From an uncultured Candidatus Poseidoniales archaeon (GTDB lineage Archaea; Thermoplasmatota; Poseidoniia; Poseidoniales; Poseidoniaceae), in NCBI GenBank assembly GCA_905181715.1, contig CAJIYT010000004.1, positions 139,185-181,808 on the forward strand: a stretch of 42,624 bases of DNA. Reading direction: 5' to 3'. Shown in pieces: positions 16,624 through 22,561 of this stretch; position 1 is the stretch's first letter, and each line of letters begins with the position of its first letter. The translations under genes were made by a program, and so were the position numbers. The notes beneath the pieces were generated by a model. It saw only the letters and a list, made by a program, of their open reading frames with translations. It searched no databases and was not told the DNA's origin.

Positions 16624-16995
16624 ATGAGTGTACACGTAAAATTTGAAACCCCTAACGAAGTGGCTGAAAAAATCTATGAGATGATTCAAGCCAACACAAG
16701 CGGAAAGATGAAAAAAGGTAGTAATGAGGTCACCAAAGCCGCAGAACGCGGTAATGCGGCATTCATTATCATGGCCGAAGATGTCAATCCGAGTGAATTA
16801 CTAGCCCACATACCTTTGATTTGTGGCGAAAAGAAGATCCCATTCGGATATGTCCCTAGTCAAGAATTCCTTGCTAAGGAATGTGGCATGCCTAACGGAA
16901 CAAGAACCGCCTCAGTAGCAATTCTAGAAGTATCCAAGAGTGCACAAGAGAAATTCAATGAGGTTGTTGAATTAGTCAACAACCTTTCCGAGTGA
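16624..16995 (+). CDS. rpl7ae: Ribosomal protein L7Ae
   Basis: A kink-turn RNA-binding protein of the large subunit, also part of archaeal box C/D and H/ACA RNPs and RNase P. The 123 residues include the RNA-binding segment KGSNEVTKAAERGNAAFIIM, then AEDVNPSELLAHIPLICGEK and the PFGYVPSQEFLAKECGM loop, all typical. Start ATG 16624 is preceded by GGAGTG. It is first in a gene order (L7Ae, S28e, L24e, Ndk, IF2) known from many euryarchaea. Confidence 0.97.
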   Translation: MSVHVKFETPNEVAEKIYEMIQANTSGKMKKGSNEVTKAAERGNAAFIIMAEDVNPSELLAHIPLICGEKKIPFGYVPSQEFLAKECGMPNGTRTASVAILEVSKSAQEKFNEVVELVNNLSE

Positions 16996-17019
16996 GTAGA
17001 ACCCCTGGAGATGAATGTA

Positions 17020-17244
17020 ATGGGAGAAGAACTCGGTGGATGGTCCTCTGAAGTGGTCGAGATTGTCGGCCGCACAGGAATGACCGGTGAAGCTACACAA
17101 GTCAAGGTCAGGGTTAACGAAGCACCTAACCCTCGTGACGTTGGTCGTATTATCACAAGAAATGTAATTGGCCCAGTAAGGGTTGGCGACATTTTGATGC
17201 TAAGAGATACTGGCCGTGAAGCCAGAAAGTTGAACACTAGGTGA
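17020..17244 (+). CDS. rps28e: Ribosomal protein S28e
   Basis: A small OB-fold protein of the small subunit near the mRNA exit and platform, archaeal and eukaryotic only. The sequence [20 protein letters not shown], then [20 protein letters not shown] and the C-terminal L-x-x-T-x-R-E-A-R-x-L pattern ([11 protein letters not shown]) is diagnostic. The start is placed at ATG 17020 (MGEELGG) because GGAG lies nine bases before it, whereas it would directly touch the alternative ATG at 17011. It ends six bases before the L24e start. Confidence 0.96.
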   Translation: MGEELGGWSSEVVEIVGRTGMTGEATQVKVRVNEAPNPRDVGRIITRNVIGPVRVGDILMLRDTGREARKLNTR

Positions 17245-17249
17245 TACAA

Positions 17250-17438
17250 ATGCCAGAGCGAAGGATATGCAGCTTCTCAGGAGAGGAGATTGAGCCGGGT
17301 ACTGGACTTATGTTTATCAAGCGTGATGGATCTATTCTATGGTTTAAGAATAGTAAAGCTCGTAAAAACTCTATCAAACTAAAGCGTAATGCGCGTAAGG
17401 TCAAGTGGACCCGTCATTACGTTAAAGGCGGAATCTAG
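17250..17438 (+). CDS. rpl24e: Ribosomal protein L24e, zinc ligands lost
   Basis: A large-subunit protein of 62 residues, archaeal and eukaryotic. RICSFSGEEIEPGTGLMFIK, then SILWFKNSKARKN and ARKVKWTRHYVKGG match the family throughout. The usual family pattern is C-S-F-C-G near the start and F-C-x-x-K-C later, binding one zinc. Here only the first cysteine remains: the others are serine, lysine and alanine (CSFS, FKNSKA), so no zinc site can form. The fold residues are otherwise intact, so this is a C-minus variant, not a broken gene. ATG 17250 is chosen over an upstream in-frame GTG at 17241 that overlaps S28e. Confidence 0.95.
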   Translation: MPERRICSFSGEEIEPGTGLMFIKRDGSILWFKNSKARKNSIKLKRNARKVKWTRHYVKGGI

Positions 17439-17456
17439 TTAATCACCTCACAATCG

Positions 17457-17473
17457 GTAAGCGGCGCGCTTAC
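17457..17473. repeat. Perfect 7-3-7 inverted repeat before ndk
   Basis: GTAAGCG-GCG-CGCTTAC is a perfect dyad 19 bp after the L24e stop and 35 bp before the ndk start. It could be a hairpin within a polycistronic message, for example a processing or attenuation site, or an operator for an internal promoter. It shares the 3-nt spacer with dyads at 1432, 5909 and 39013. Confidence 0.55.
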
Positions 17474-17508
17474 ATATGCCTTGTCTGTCGGCGATTCCAG
17501 TGAGTATC

Positions 17509-17955
17509 ATGGAAACGACATACATCATGGTGAAGCCTGACGGAGTACAGAGAGGATTAGTCGGTGAAATCATCGGCCGGTTTGAAAGAAAGGGGCTACA
17601 ATTAGTAGCCCTTAAGCAGGTAATACCTACAGAAGAAATCGCAAGGACTCATTATGCAGTTCACTCTGAGCGTCCATTTTTCCCAGGCCTGATGAAATTC
17701 ATCACTAGCGGACCGGTGGTTTGTATGGCTTGGCAAGGAAAGGATTCTATTTCAGTTGCAAGACTCCTAATCGGCCCGACCAATGGTCGAGAAGCCGCTC
17801 CAGGAACAATCCGTGGCGACTTTGGAATGGATATGGGTTTCAATATGATTCATGGATCTGATGCTGTTGATACTGCTAACTTCGAATTGAACTTATGGTT
17901 CCCTGAGGGATTAAACACTTGGACTCAAGATAGTCAAACCTGGGTATACGAGTAA
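17509..17955 (+). CDS. ndk: Nucleoside diphosphate kinase
   Basis: It exchanges the gamma-phosphate between nucleoside triphosphates and diphosphates through a phosphohistidine. The 148-residue protein has [19 protein letters not shown] at the N-terminus, [38 protein letters not shown], and the active-site histidine in [16 protein letters not shown]. The ATG at 17509 ([12 protein letters not shown]) fits the family length; an upstream ATG at 17476 would add 11 atypical residues. In the archaeal translation cluster between L24e and IF2, where it is commonly found. Confidence 0.97.
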   Translation: METTYIMVKPDGVQRGLVGEIIGRFERKGLQLVALKQVIPTEEIARTHYAVHSERPFFPGLMKFITSGPVVCMAWQGKDSISVARLLIGPTNGREAAPGTIRGDFGMDMGFNMIHGSDAVDTANFELNLWFPEGLNTWTQDSQTWVYE

Positions 17956-17961
17956 TCGTAC

Positions 17962-17996
17962 TCCAATTGAATAAATTAAAAAACCAATTGAGGGAT
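17962..17996. repeat. Paired CCAATTGA repeats between ndk and infB
   Basis: CCAATTGA occurs at about 17963 and again at about 17987, separated by an A-rich stretch, in the 45-bp gap before the IF2 start. CAATTG is its own reverse complement, so the pair can be read as direct or inverted. The core matches the motif repeated in the 14302-14697 region. It may be chance in AT-rich DNA. Confidence 0.3.
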
Positions 17997-18000
17997 TGCT

Positions 18001-19836
18001 GTGGATAATGACGCCTCGTCACAAGATGAGGAGTCGTCTGATGATATTCCTCGTGGCTGGATGAGACAACCTATTGTCTCGATTCTTGGCCATGTTGATC
18101 ATGGTAAAACCAGTATCCTTGACTATATCCGTAGCCTTGGAGTAGAACGTCAAGCAAGCGTGATGGATCGAGAAGCCGGTGGAATTACCCAGCACATAGG
18201 AGCAACAGAGGTTCCAGCCGATGTTCTCAACAAAACCTGTGCTGAATTACTAGGCGGGAAGGAATTTAAATCACCTGGACTCCTTTTTATTGATACCCCT
18301 GGACATCAATCATTCACCAGTTTGCGCAGCAGGGGGGGCACACTTGCCGATATTGCGATTCTAGTAGTCGATGTAATTGAAGGTTTGAAACCGCAAACAA
18401 TAGAGAGTTTAAGAATATTAAAGGATTCAAAAACGCCATTTATAATTGCAGCTAATAAAATCGACAGAATTAGTGGGTGGCATTGTGAACGGGGAAGAGC
18501 GTTTATGCCAGCATGGCAAGCACAACGCCGTGATATCCACGATTTGTTTGAAAAAAGGTATTGGAAATTAATCGGTCAATTTAGTGAATATGGCTTCAAC
18601 GTTGAACGTTATGACATGATTTCTGATTTTACACAATCTGTAGCAATGGTACCTTGTTCTGCCAAAGAGGGAGAAGGTCTCCAAGACCTGCTCGCAATCG
18701 CAGTTGGTCTCGCTGAACGCTTTCTTGAGGAGAGACTCGTAGACACTCTCGGGGCTGCTGAAGCAACTGTTTTGGAGATGAAAGATGAGAGAGGATTAGG
18801 TAAGACAATCGATATCATCCTCAATCGAGGAGAGTTAAACATAGGCGATAATATTACTCTTGTAAGTACAAGTGGCCCTTTTACAACCCATATCAAGGGC
18901 ATGTTTAGGGCTAAAGGAATGTCTGAGATGCGGGATGCAGGCGACCGATGGGAGAGTTGTGACCATGCCATCGCTGCATGTGGATTGAAAATATCAGCCC
19001 CTGGACTTGAAGATGTTTTAGCAGGAACTACCATGCGTCAGACACGAAATGCTGATGAACTTGCAATCGCAGAACAATTGGCATACAAAGAAGCTAGAAT
19101 CACTGTAGAGTTAGCCGAAGAGGGGGTTCTAATCAAAGCCGACACAATAGGTGGTCTCGAAGCATTAGCATTCGAGTTAAACAAGATGGAGGTACCAATC
19201 CGCTTAGCATCTATCGGCTCAGTGAACAAAAAGGATATTCTCAATGCTGAGGCTGCAAAAGACCCTTTACACAGAGTTATTCTTGGCTTTGCAATCAGCC
19301 CTAACTCAGAAGTTGCACTACGTTTAGATAATGATCAGACGGGTGCTAAATTCATTGGTAACGATATCATTTATCAAATCCTTGATCGCTTTGAAGAATG
19401 GAGTGAAGAAACAAAACGTGCATTAGATGAGGCTCATCGTGAGAATCTAGTCTATCCGGCGCGTTTACTGTACATGAAGGACCATACTTTCCGAAATAAA
19501 AGTCCTGCGATTGTTGGTATGCGTATCCTCGGAGGCAGAGTCCATCTCGGTCAACGTATTATGAGTCTTGATGGAAGCGCGGTAGGCCAAATAAAAAGCA
19601 TGCGTAGCACAGATGGTGTGGAACTGAAAAAAGCAACTCAAGGAGATGAGGTGGCAATGGCCATATCAGGGCCAACCGTTGGCCGGCATATCGATGAATT
19701 GGATGAATTTTTAGTCGACATACCTTCATCACACGCTAAGAGATTACGAACAGTGGAATTGAATACAATTGAAGAGGAAATTCTTGAGGAAATCACTCGT
19801 ATTCATCGGAAAAACGACCACTTCTGGGGCAGATGA
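18001..19836 (+). CDS. infB: Translation initiation factor IF-2 (aIF5B)
   Basis: The GTPase that joins ribosomal subunits during initiation; 611 residues, a normal archaeal length without the bacterial N-terminal extension and without an intein. G-domain motifs are GHVDHGKTS (G1), DREAGGITQHIGA (G2 region), DTPGHQSF (G3), NKID (G4) and PCSAKEG (G5). Beta-barrel domain II follows (VLEMKDERGLGKTIDIIL) and then domains III and IV. The C-terminus KNDHFWGR resembles other archaeal proteins. The start is GTG at 18001, preceded by GAGGGATT; an ATG at 18061 (MRQPIVSIL) would remove the acidic N-terminal tail. It ends the translation cluster. Confidence 0.96.
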   Translation: MDNDASSQDEESSDDIPRGWMRQPIVSILGHVDHGKTSILDYIRSLGVERQASVMDREAGGITQHIGATEVPADVLNKTCAELLGGKEFKSPGLLFIDTPGHQSFTSLRSRGGTLADIAILVVDVIEGLKPQTIESLRILKDSKTPFIIAANKIDRISGWHCERGRAFMPAWQAQRRDIHDLFEKRYWKLIGQFSEYGFNVERYDMISDFTQSVAMVPCSAKEGEGLQDLLAIAVGLAERFLEERLVDTLGAAEATVLEMKDERGLGKTIDIILNRGELNIGDNITLVSTSGPFTTHIKGMFRAKGMSEMRDAGDRWESCDHAIAACGLKISAPGLEDVLAGTTMRQTRNADELAIAEQLAYKEARITVELAEEGVLIKADTIGGLEALAFELNKMEVPIRLASIGSVNKKDILNAEAAKDPLHRVILGFAISPNSEVALRLDNDQTGAKFIGNDIIYQILDRFEEWSEETKRALDEAHRENLVYPARLLYMKDHTFRNKSPAIVGMRILGGRVHLGQRIMSLDGSAVGQIKSMRSTDGVELKKATQGDEVAMAISGPTVGRHIDELDEFLVDIPSSHAKRLRTVELNTIEEEILEEITRIHRKNDHFWGR

Positions 19837-19893
19837 ATATCCTATTTGTCTGATGAATAACGAAGTCATCTCACCATAGATTGAAGTATCGAA

Positions 19894-19909
19894 TACCACG
19901 GTTGTGGTA
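19894..19909. repeat. Inverted repeat TACCAC-GGTT-GTGGTA before moxR
   Basis: A perfect 6-bp dyad with a 4-base spacer ends 17 bases before the MoxR ATG and just upstream of its GGGGAT ribosome-binding region. It is a candidate operator or leader hairpin. Confidence 0.4.
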
Positions 19910-19925
19910 GTGTTGGGGATACGAT

Positions 19926-20933
19926 ATGAGTAGTGAGTTTGCCGCAGGTGCCGCCGGAGGAGATGCGCGGACCAAAGACCTAATTGCAACTGTTTCGGCA
20001 ATTGCACATGGATTAATGAGCGAAGTTGGCAAAGTAATTATCGGAAAGCAGAACAATCTTCGATTGGTAATGGTTTCCGTATTGTCTAATGGAAATATCT
20101 TGCTTGAGGATTTCCCCGGACTTGGAAAAACAATGTTATCAAACACATACGCCAGAGCATTGGGTTGTAAATTTAAGCGTGTGCAATTTACTCCCGACTT
20201 GTTACCTTCTGATATCATGGGAACTTACATGTTCGACCAGAAGTCTGGTGAATTCAAACTTCGAGCCGGACCACTCTTCTCAAATATCGTTCTTGCTGAT
20301 GAGATTAATCGAGCACCGCCTAAGACCCAAGCAGCATTGCTTGAAGCAATGGAGGAGAAGCAGGTTACAATCGAAGGTATAACTCACAAATTACCGGCTC
20401 CATTCGTCGTATTGGCTACACAGAACCCAATCGAACAAGAGGGAACTTATCCGCTGCCTGAAGCGCAGATGGACCGGTTTCTGATGAAGATGAGTATGGG
20501 TTATCCTGACCGAGCTGAGGAAAAGGCAATTTTAGCGCGCAGAAAGCTTAGAGGAAAGGATGGCCACGATGTTGAACAAATCACTTCACCAAAGAAGGTG
20601 GTAGCAATGCAGAAAGCACTTGAGACCGTGCACATCGACCCCGCAATTCTATCATATATCGTCGAAGTTGTGCAAAGAACCCGCGAAGACCACAGGGTTG
20701 TAAACGGTGCTTCCCCACGTGCATGTCAGAATTTGTTCAAGGCTGGTCGTGCATGTGCTGCTATCGATGGCAGAGATTATGTTGTCCCTGATGACGTCAA
20801 GAATATCGCTCTACAGATCGTTAGCCACAGAATAGTAATGAAGCCAGAAGCAAAGATTCGTGGAATTACTGGCATGCACATCGTCAGGAAAATCCTTTCC
20901 GAAGTACCAGTTCCAGTGATTCAAGCTGGCTGA
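19926..20933 (+). CDS. moxR: MoxR-family AAA+ ATPase
   Basis: A 335-residue AAA+ ATPase of the MoxR group, which acts as a chaperone or maturase for protein complexes, often with VWA-domain and DUF58 partners. It has Walker A (FPGLGKTML), Walker B with the MoxR signature NIVLADEINRAPPKTQAALL, the EAMEEKQVTIEG segment, sensor 1 in VLATQNPIEQEGTYPLPEAQ, and the arginine-bearing MDRFLMK. The C-terminal lid is complete. No DUF58 or VWA gene is nearby, which is unusual. Instead a ParA-type ATPase follows after 69 bp on the same strand, so partners cannot be read from context. Start ATG 19926 has GGGGAT about eight bases upstream. Confidence 0.94.
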   Translation: MSSEFAAGAAGGDARTKDLIATVSAIAHGLMSEVGKVIIGKQNNLRLVMVSVLSNGNILLEDFPGLGKTMLSNTYARALGCKFKRVQFTPDLLPSDIMGTYMFDQKSGEFKLRAGPLFSNIVLADEINRAPPKTQAALLEAMEEKQVTIEGITHKLPAPFVVLATQNPIEQEGTYPLPEAQMDRFLMKMSMGYPDRAEEKAILARRKLRGKDGHDVEQITSPKKVVAMQKALETVHIDPAILSYIVEVVQRTREDHRVVNGASPRACQNLFKAGRACAAIDGRDYVVPDDVKNIALQIVSHRIVMKPEAKIRGITGMHIVRKILSEVPVPVIQAG

Positions 20934-20956
20934 AAAAGAGCATCGGAGCACCAAAC

Positions 20957-20971
20957 TTGACAATGGTTGAC
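20957..20971 (+). repeat. Direct repeat TTGAC-N5-TTGAC upstream of parA
   Basis: TTGAC occurs twice with a 10-bp period (20957 and 20967), so both copies face the same side of the helix, in the 69-bp gap before the ParA-type gene. Ribbon-helix-helix repressors often bind short tandem half-sites, so this is a possible operator. Weak evidence on its own. Confidence 0.25.
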
Positions 20972-21002
20972 CTCTCCGCTCGATTATTAGTTGGGTGAAC
21001 CT

Positions 21003-21965
21003 ATGAATCCTTACAAGATGGTCGTTGCAGTTGCTAACCAGAAAGGTGGCTGTGCAAAAACCACTACTGCAGTAAATCTCGCTGCTGCTCTTGCCAAAGG
21101 CTCAAAGAAACATAATGTCCCTCCAGCAAAGGTTTTGCTAATCGATTTAGATCCGCAGGGTAATTGTGCTACCTCGTTTGGAATAGAGAAAAAGCAGATT
21201 AGAAAAACTGCATATGATCTATTGACCAATGATTTGGGTGAAGATTTGAACCTGGTGGAAGAATATTTGATTCCTCCTGATGAAATTACTAAAGCAATGC
21301 GTAAACAATGGTCGAGGAGAATGGGTCATGAAAGAGCCCCAGAAGATCTCTCTGCCGACAACCTATGGCTACTTCCGAGTAATATCCATCTCTCAGGTGC
21401 TGAGATTGAACTCTCGCACAAAATAGGCAGGGAAACCAGACTAAAAGAGGCACTAGCCCCTATAATCGATGACTTTGATCACATCATCATCGATACACCC
21501 CCTTCGCTTGGACTATTATCAATCAATGCTTTATCGGCTGCTAATTGGGTCTTGATTCCTGTTCAGGCTGAATATTACGCACTTGAGGGCTTTAGTATGC
21601 TGATGAATTCAATAAAGATGATTCAGAAGCGTATCAATCGTAATCTCAAGGTTTTCGGTGTTGTGATGACTATGGTCGATGTCAGATCTAAACTCAGCCG
21701 ACATGTGTGTGAAGAAGTAAATGAAAAGATTCCTCGTAAAATTTTCAAAACTATGGTTCGAAGATTAGTGAAGGTTGCTGAAGCAGCCTGGTCGGGAGCG
21801 CCTACTGTCCTGCTCGACAAAGCAACTACCAAAGGCGCAGGAGCTGGAAGTAAGGAATATTGGACTCTAGCCAAGGAATACCATCAGAGAACTCTGAAGA
21901 TGCGCAAGGAATTTGGAGTTACTGAACACTCTAGATTATTGCTAGAAAAGCAAGGCCGCCGATGA
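21003..21965 (+). CDS. parA: ParA/Soj-type partition ATPase
   Basis: A deviant Walker-type ATPase of about 320 residues that would form ATP-dependent dimers on nucleoid DNA and move or position a cargo. Motifs: P-loop NQKGGCAKTTTAVNLA with the signature lysine (KGGxxKT, with alanine where glycine is usual), LIDLDPQGNCATSFG (A-prime), and HIIIDTPPSLGLLSINAL (Walker B). The switch-like region PVQAEYYALEGFSMLM follows. ATG 21003 is chosen over TTG 20991 because GGGTGA stands just upstream. No ParB with an HTH core is present. The next gene is a ribbon-helix-helix protein, as in plasmid type Ib partition loci. Chromosome or replicon segregation is therefore likely, but cargo positioning of another kind is possible. 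Confidence 0.88.
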   Translation: MNPYKMVVAVANQKGGCAKTTTAVNLAAALAKGSKKHNVPPAKVLLIDLDPQGNCATSFGIEKKQIRKTAYDLLTNDLGEDLNLVEEYLIPPDEITKAMRKQWSRRMGHERAPEDLSADNLWLLPSNIHLSGAEIELSHKIGRETRLKEALAPIIDDFDHIIIDTPPSLGLLSINALSAANWVLIPVQAEYYALEGFSMLMNSIKMIQKRINRNLKVFGVVMTMVDVRSKLSRHVCEEVNEKIPRKIFKTMVRRLVKVAEAAWSGAPTVLLDKATTKGAGAGSKEYWTLAKEYHQRTLKMRKEFGVTEHSRLLLEKQGRR

Positions 21966-21969
21966 TTTT

Positions 21970-22013
21970 ACCCTCGATAATAGCATCCTTGAGGGTGCTC
22001 TACGCACGCAGAG
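21970..22013. promoter_or_regulatory. Tandem dyads upstream of the ribbon-helix-helix gene
   Basis: The 86-bp gap between parA and the RHH gene holds overlapping inverted repeats. ACCCTC (21970) pairs with GAGGGT (21991). GCATCC-TTGA-GGGTGC (21983-21998) is a 6-4-6 dyad with one G-T pair. CTCTACGCACGCAGAG (21998-22013) is an imperfect dyad. Together they could be a terminator for parA, an operator for RHH autoregulation, or a centromere-like binding array. No experiment or homology is available to choose. Confidence 0.35.
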
Positions 22014-22051
22014 TTAAGTAAGCGGCCTATAGAATTGCTACTGGGGATGGA

Positions 22052-22294
22052 ATGACTGCCAAGGGTATGAGTTCAATAAGTGTAAGCTACGAAACGAGAA
22101 GACAATTGAATACCATGCGAACCATGGATGGATTCAAGAGTGTTGATCTATTGTTGGCAGATTTGATTCGAGAACATAAAACCAAGAAAATGCGTGGTGA
22201 ATTGGATAATTTACGCACGAGCATGCAAGAGACTGCTGATGTCAATGTCAATCACCTGATAGATCGGTTGAATCTAGCTCCTTTCAAGGTCTGA
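22052..22294 (+). CDS. Ribbon-helix-helix DNA-binding protein
   Basis: A small protein of 80 residues. MSSISVSYETRRQLNTMRTM followed by GFKSVDLLLADLIREH is the strand-helix-turn-helix rhythm of dimeric RHH proteins such as VapB-type antitoxins, Arc/CopG repressors and ParG or omega centromere binders. The C-terminal 35 residues form a charged helix that could bind a partner. ATG 22052 follows GGGGATGGA; ATG 22067 would keep the domain. It lies between a ParA ATPase and an 85-residue PIN-like fragment, so it could be a centromere-binding partner of ParA or the antitoxin of a toxin pair. Both readings are inference. Confidence 0.65.
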   Translation: MTAKGMSSISVSYETRRQLNTMRTMDGFKSVDLLLADLIREHKTKKMRGELDNLRTSMQETADVNVNHLIDRLNLAPFKV

Positions 22295-22303
22295 GGTGTT
22301 CAT

Positions 22304-22561
22304 ATGGATTGGAAACCAAGAGGAGTATTACTCGACACCAAGTCACTGGTAAGAGGTATCTTTGATGCCTCTAGTGACGAGGCTTTGTTAATCGGCGCTG
22401 CAGCCTATGGCAAAGTGGAATTATTTGCCCATTCAAAAAGTTGGAATGCGATTTTGTGGTTGGTGATGTCGACACTAAAAGATGAGTCTGGAACTGCGGT
22501 ATATTCAGGCGAAAAACTCGGAGAACTACGAGAGAGTCTCCCAATAGTTTTCACTTCTTAA
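22304..22561 (+). CDS. Short unknown protein resembling the N-terminal half of a PIN domain
   Basis: An 85-residue protein starting at ATG 22304, with a GAGGTG ribosome-binding site five bases upstream and nine bases after the RHH stop. It begins with a hydrophobic strand ending in an aspartate (GVLLDTKSLVRGIFD), then EALLIGAAAYGKVELFAHS and a helix NAILWLVMSTLKDES. This is the order of the first half of PIN-domain nucleases: strand, catalytic D, helix, strand, then a helix expected to carry a conserved E. The expected glutamate is absent and the second half with the other acidic residues is missing. It may be a truncated VapC-like toxin or a new small partner of the RHH and ParA proteins. 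Its stop abuts the convergent surface-protein gene with no gap. Confidence 0.55.
   Translation: MDWKPRGVLLDTKSLVRGIFDASSDEALLIGAAAYGKVELFAHSKSWNAILWLVMSTLKDESGTAVYSGEKLGELRESLPIVFTS

Noticed and set aside
18001..19836. Intein in the IF-2 gene
   Set aside because: The protein has normal archaeal length and uninterrupted G-domain motifs, with no splicing blocks or homing endonuclease segment.
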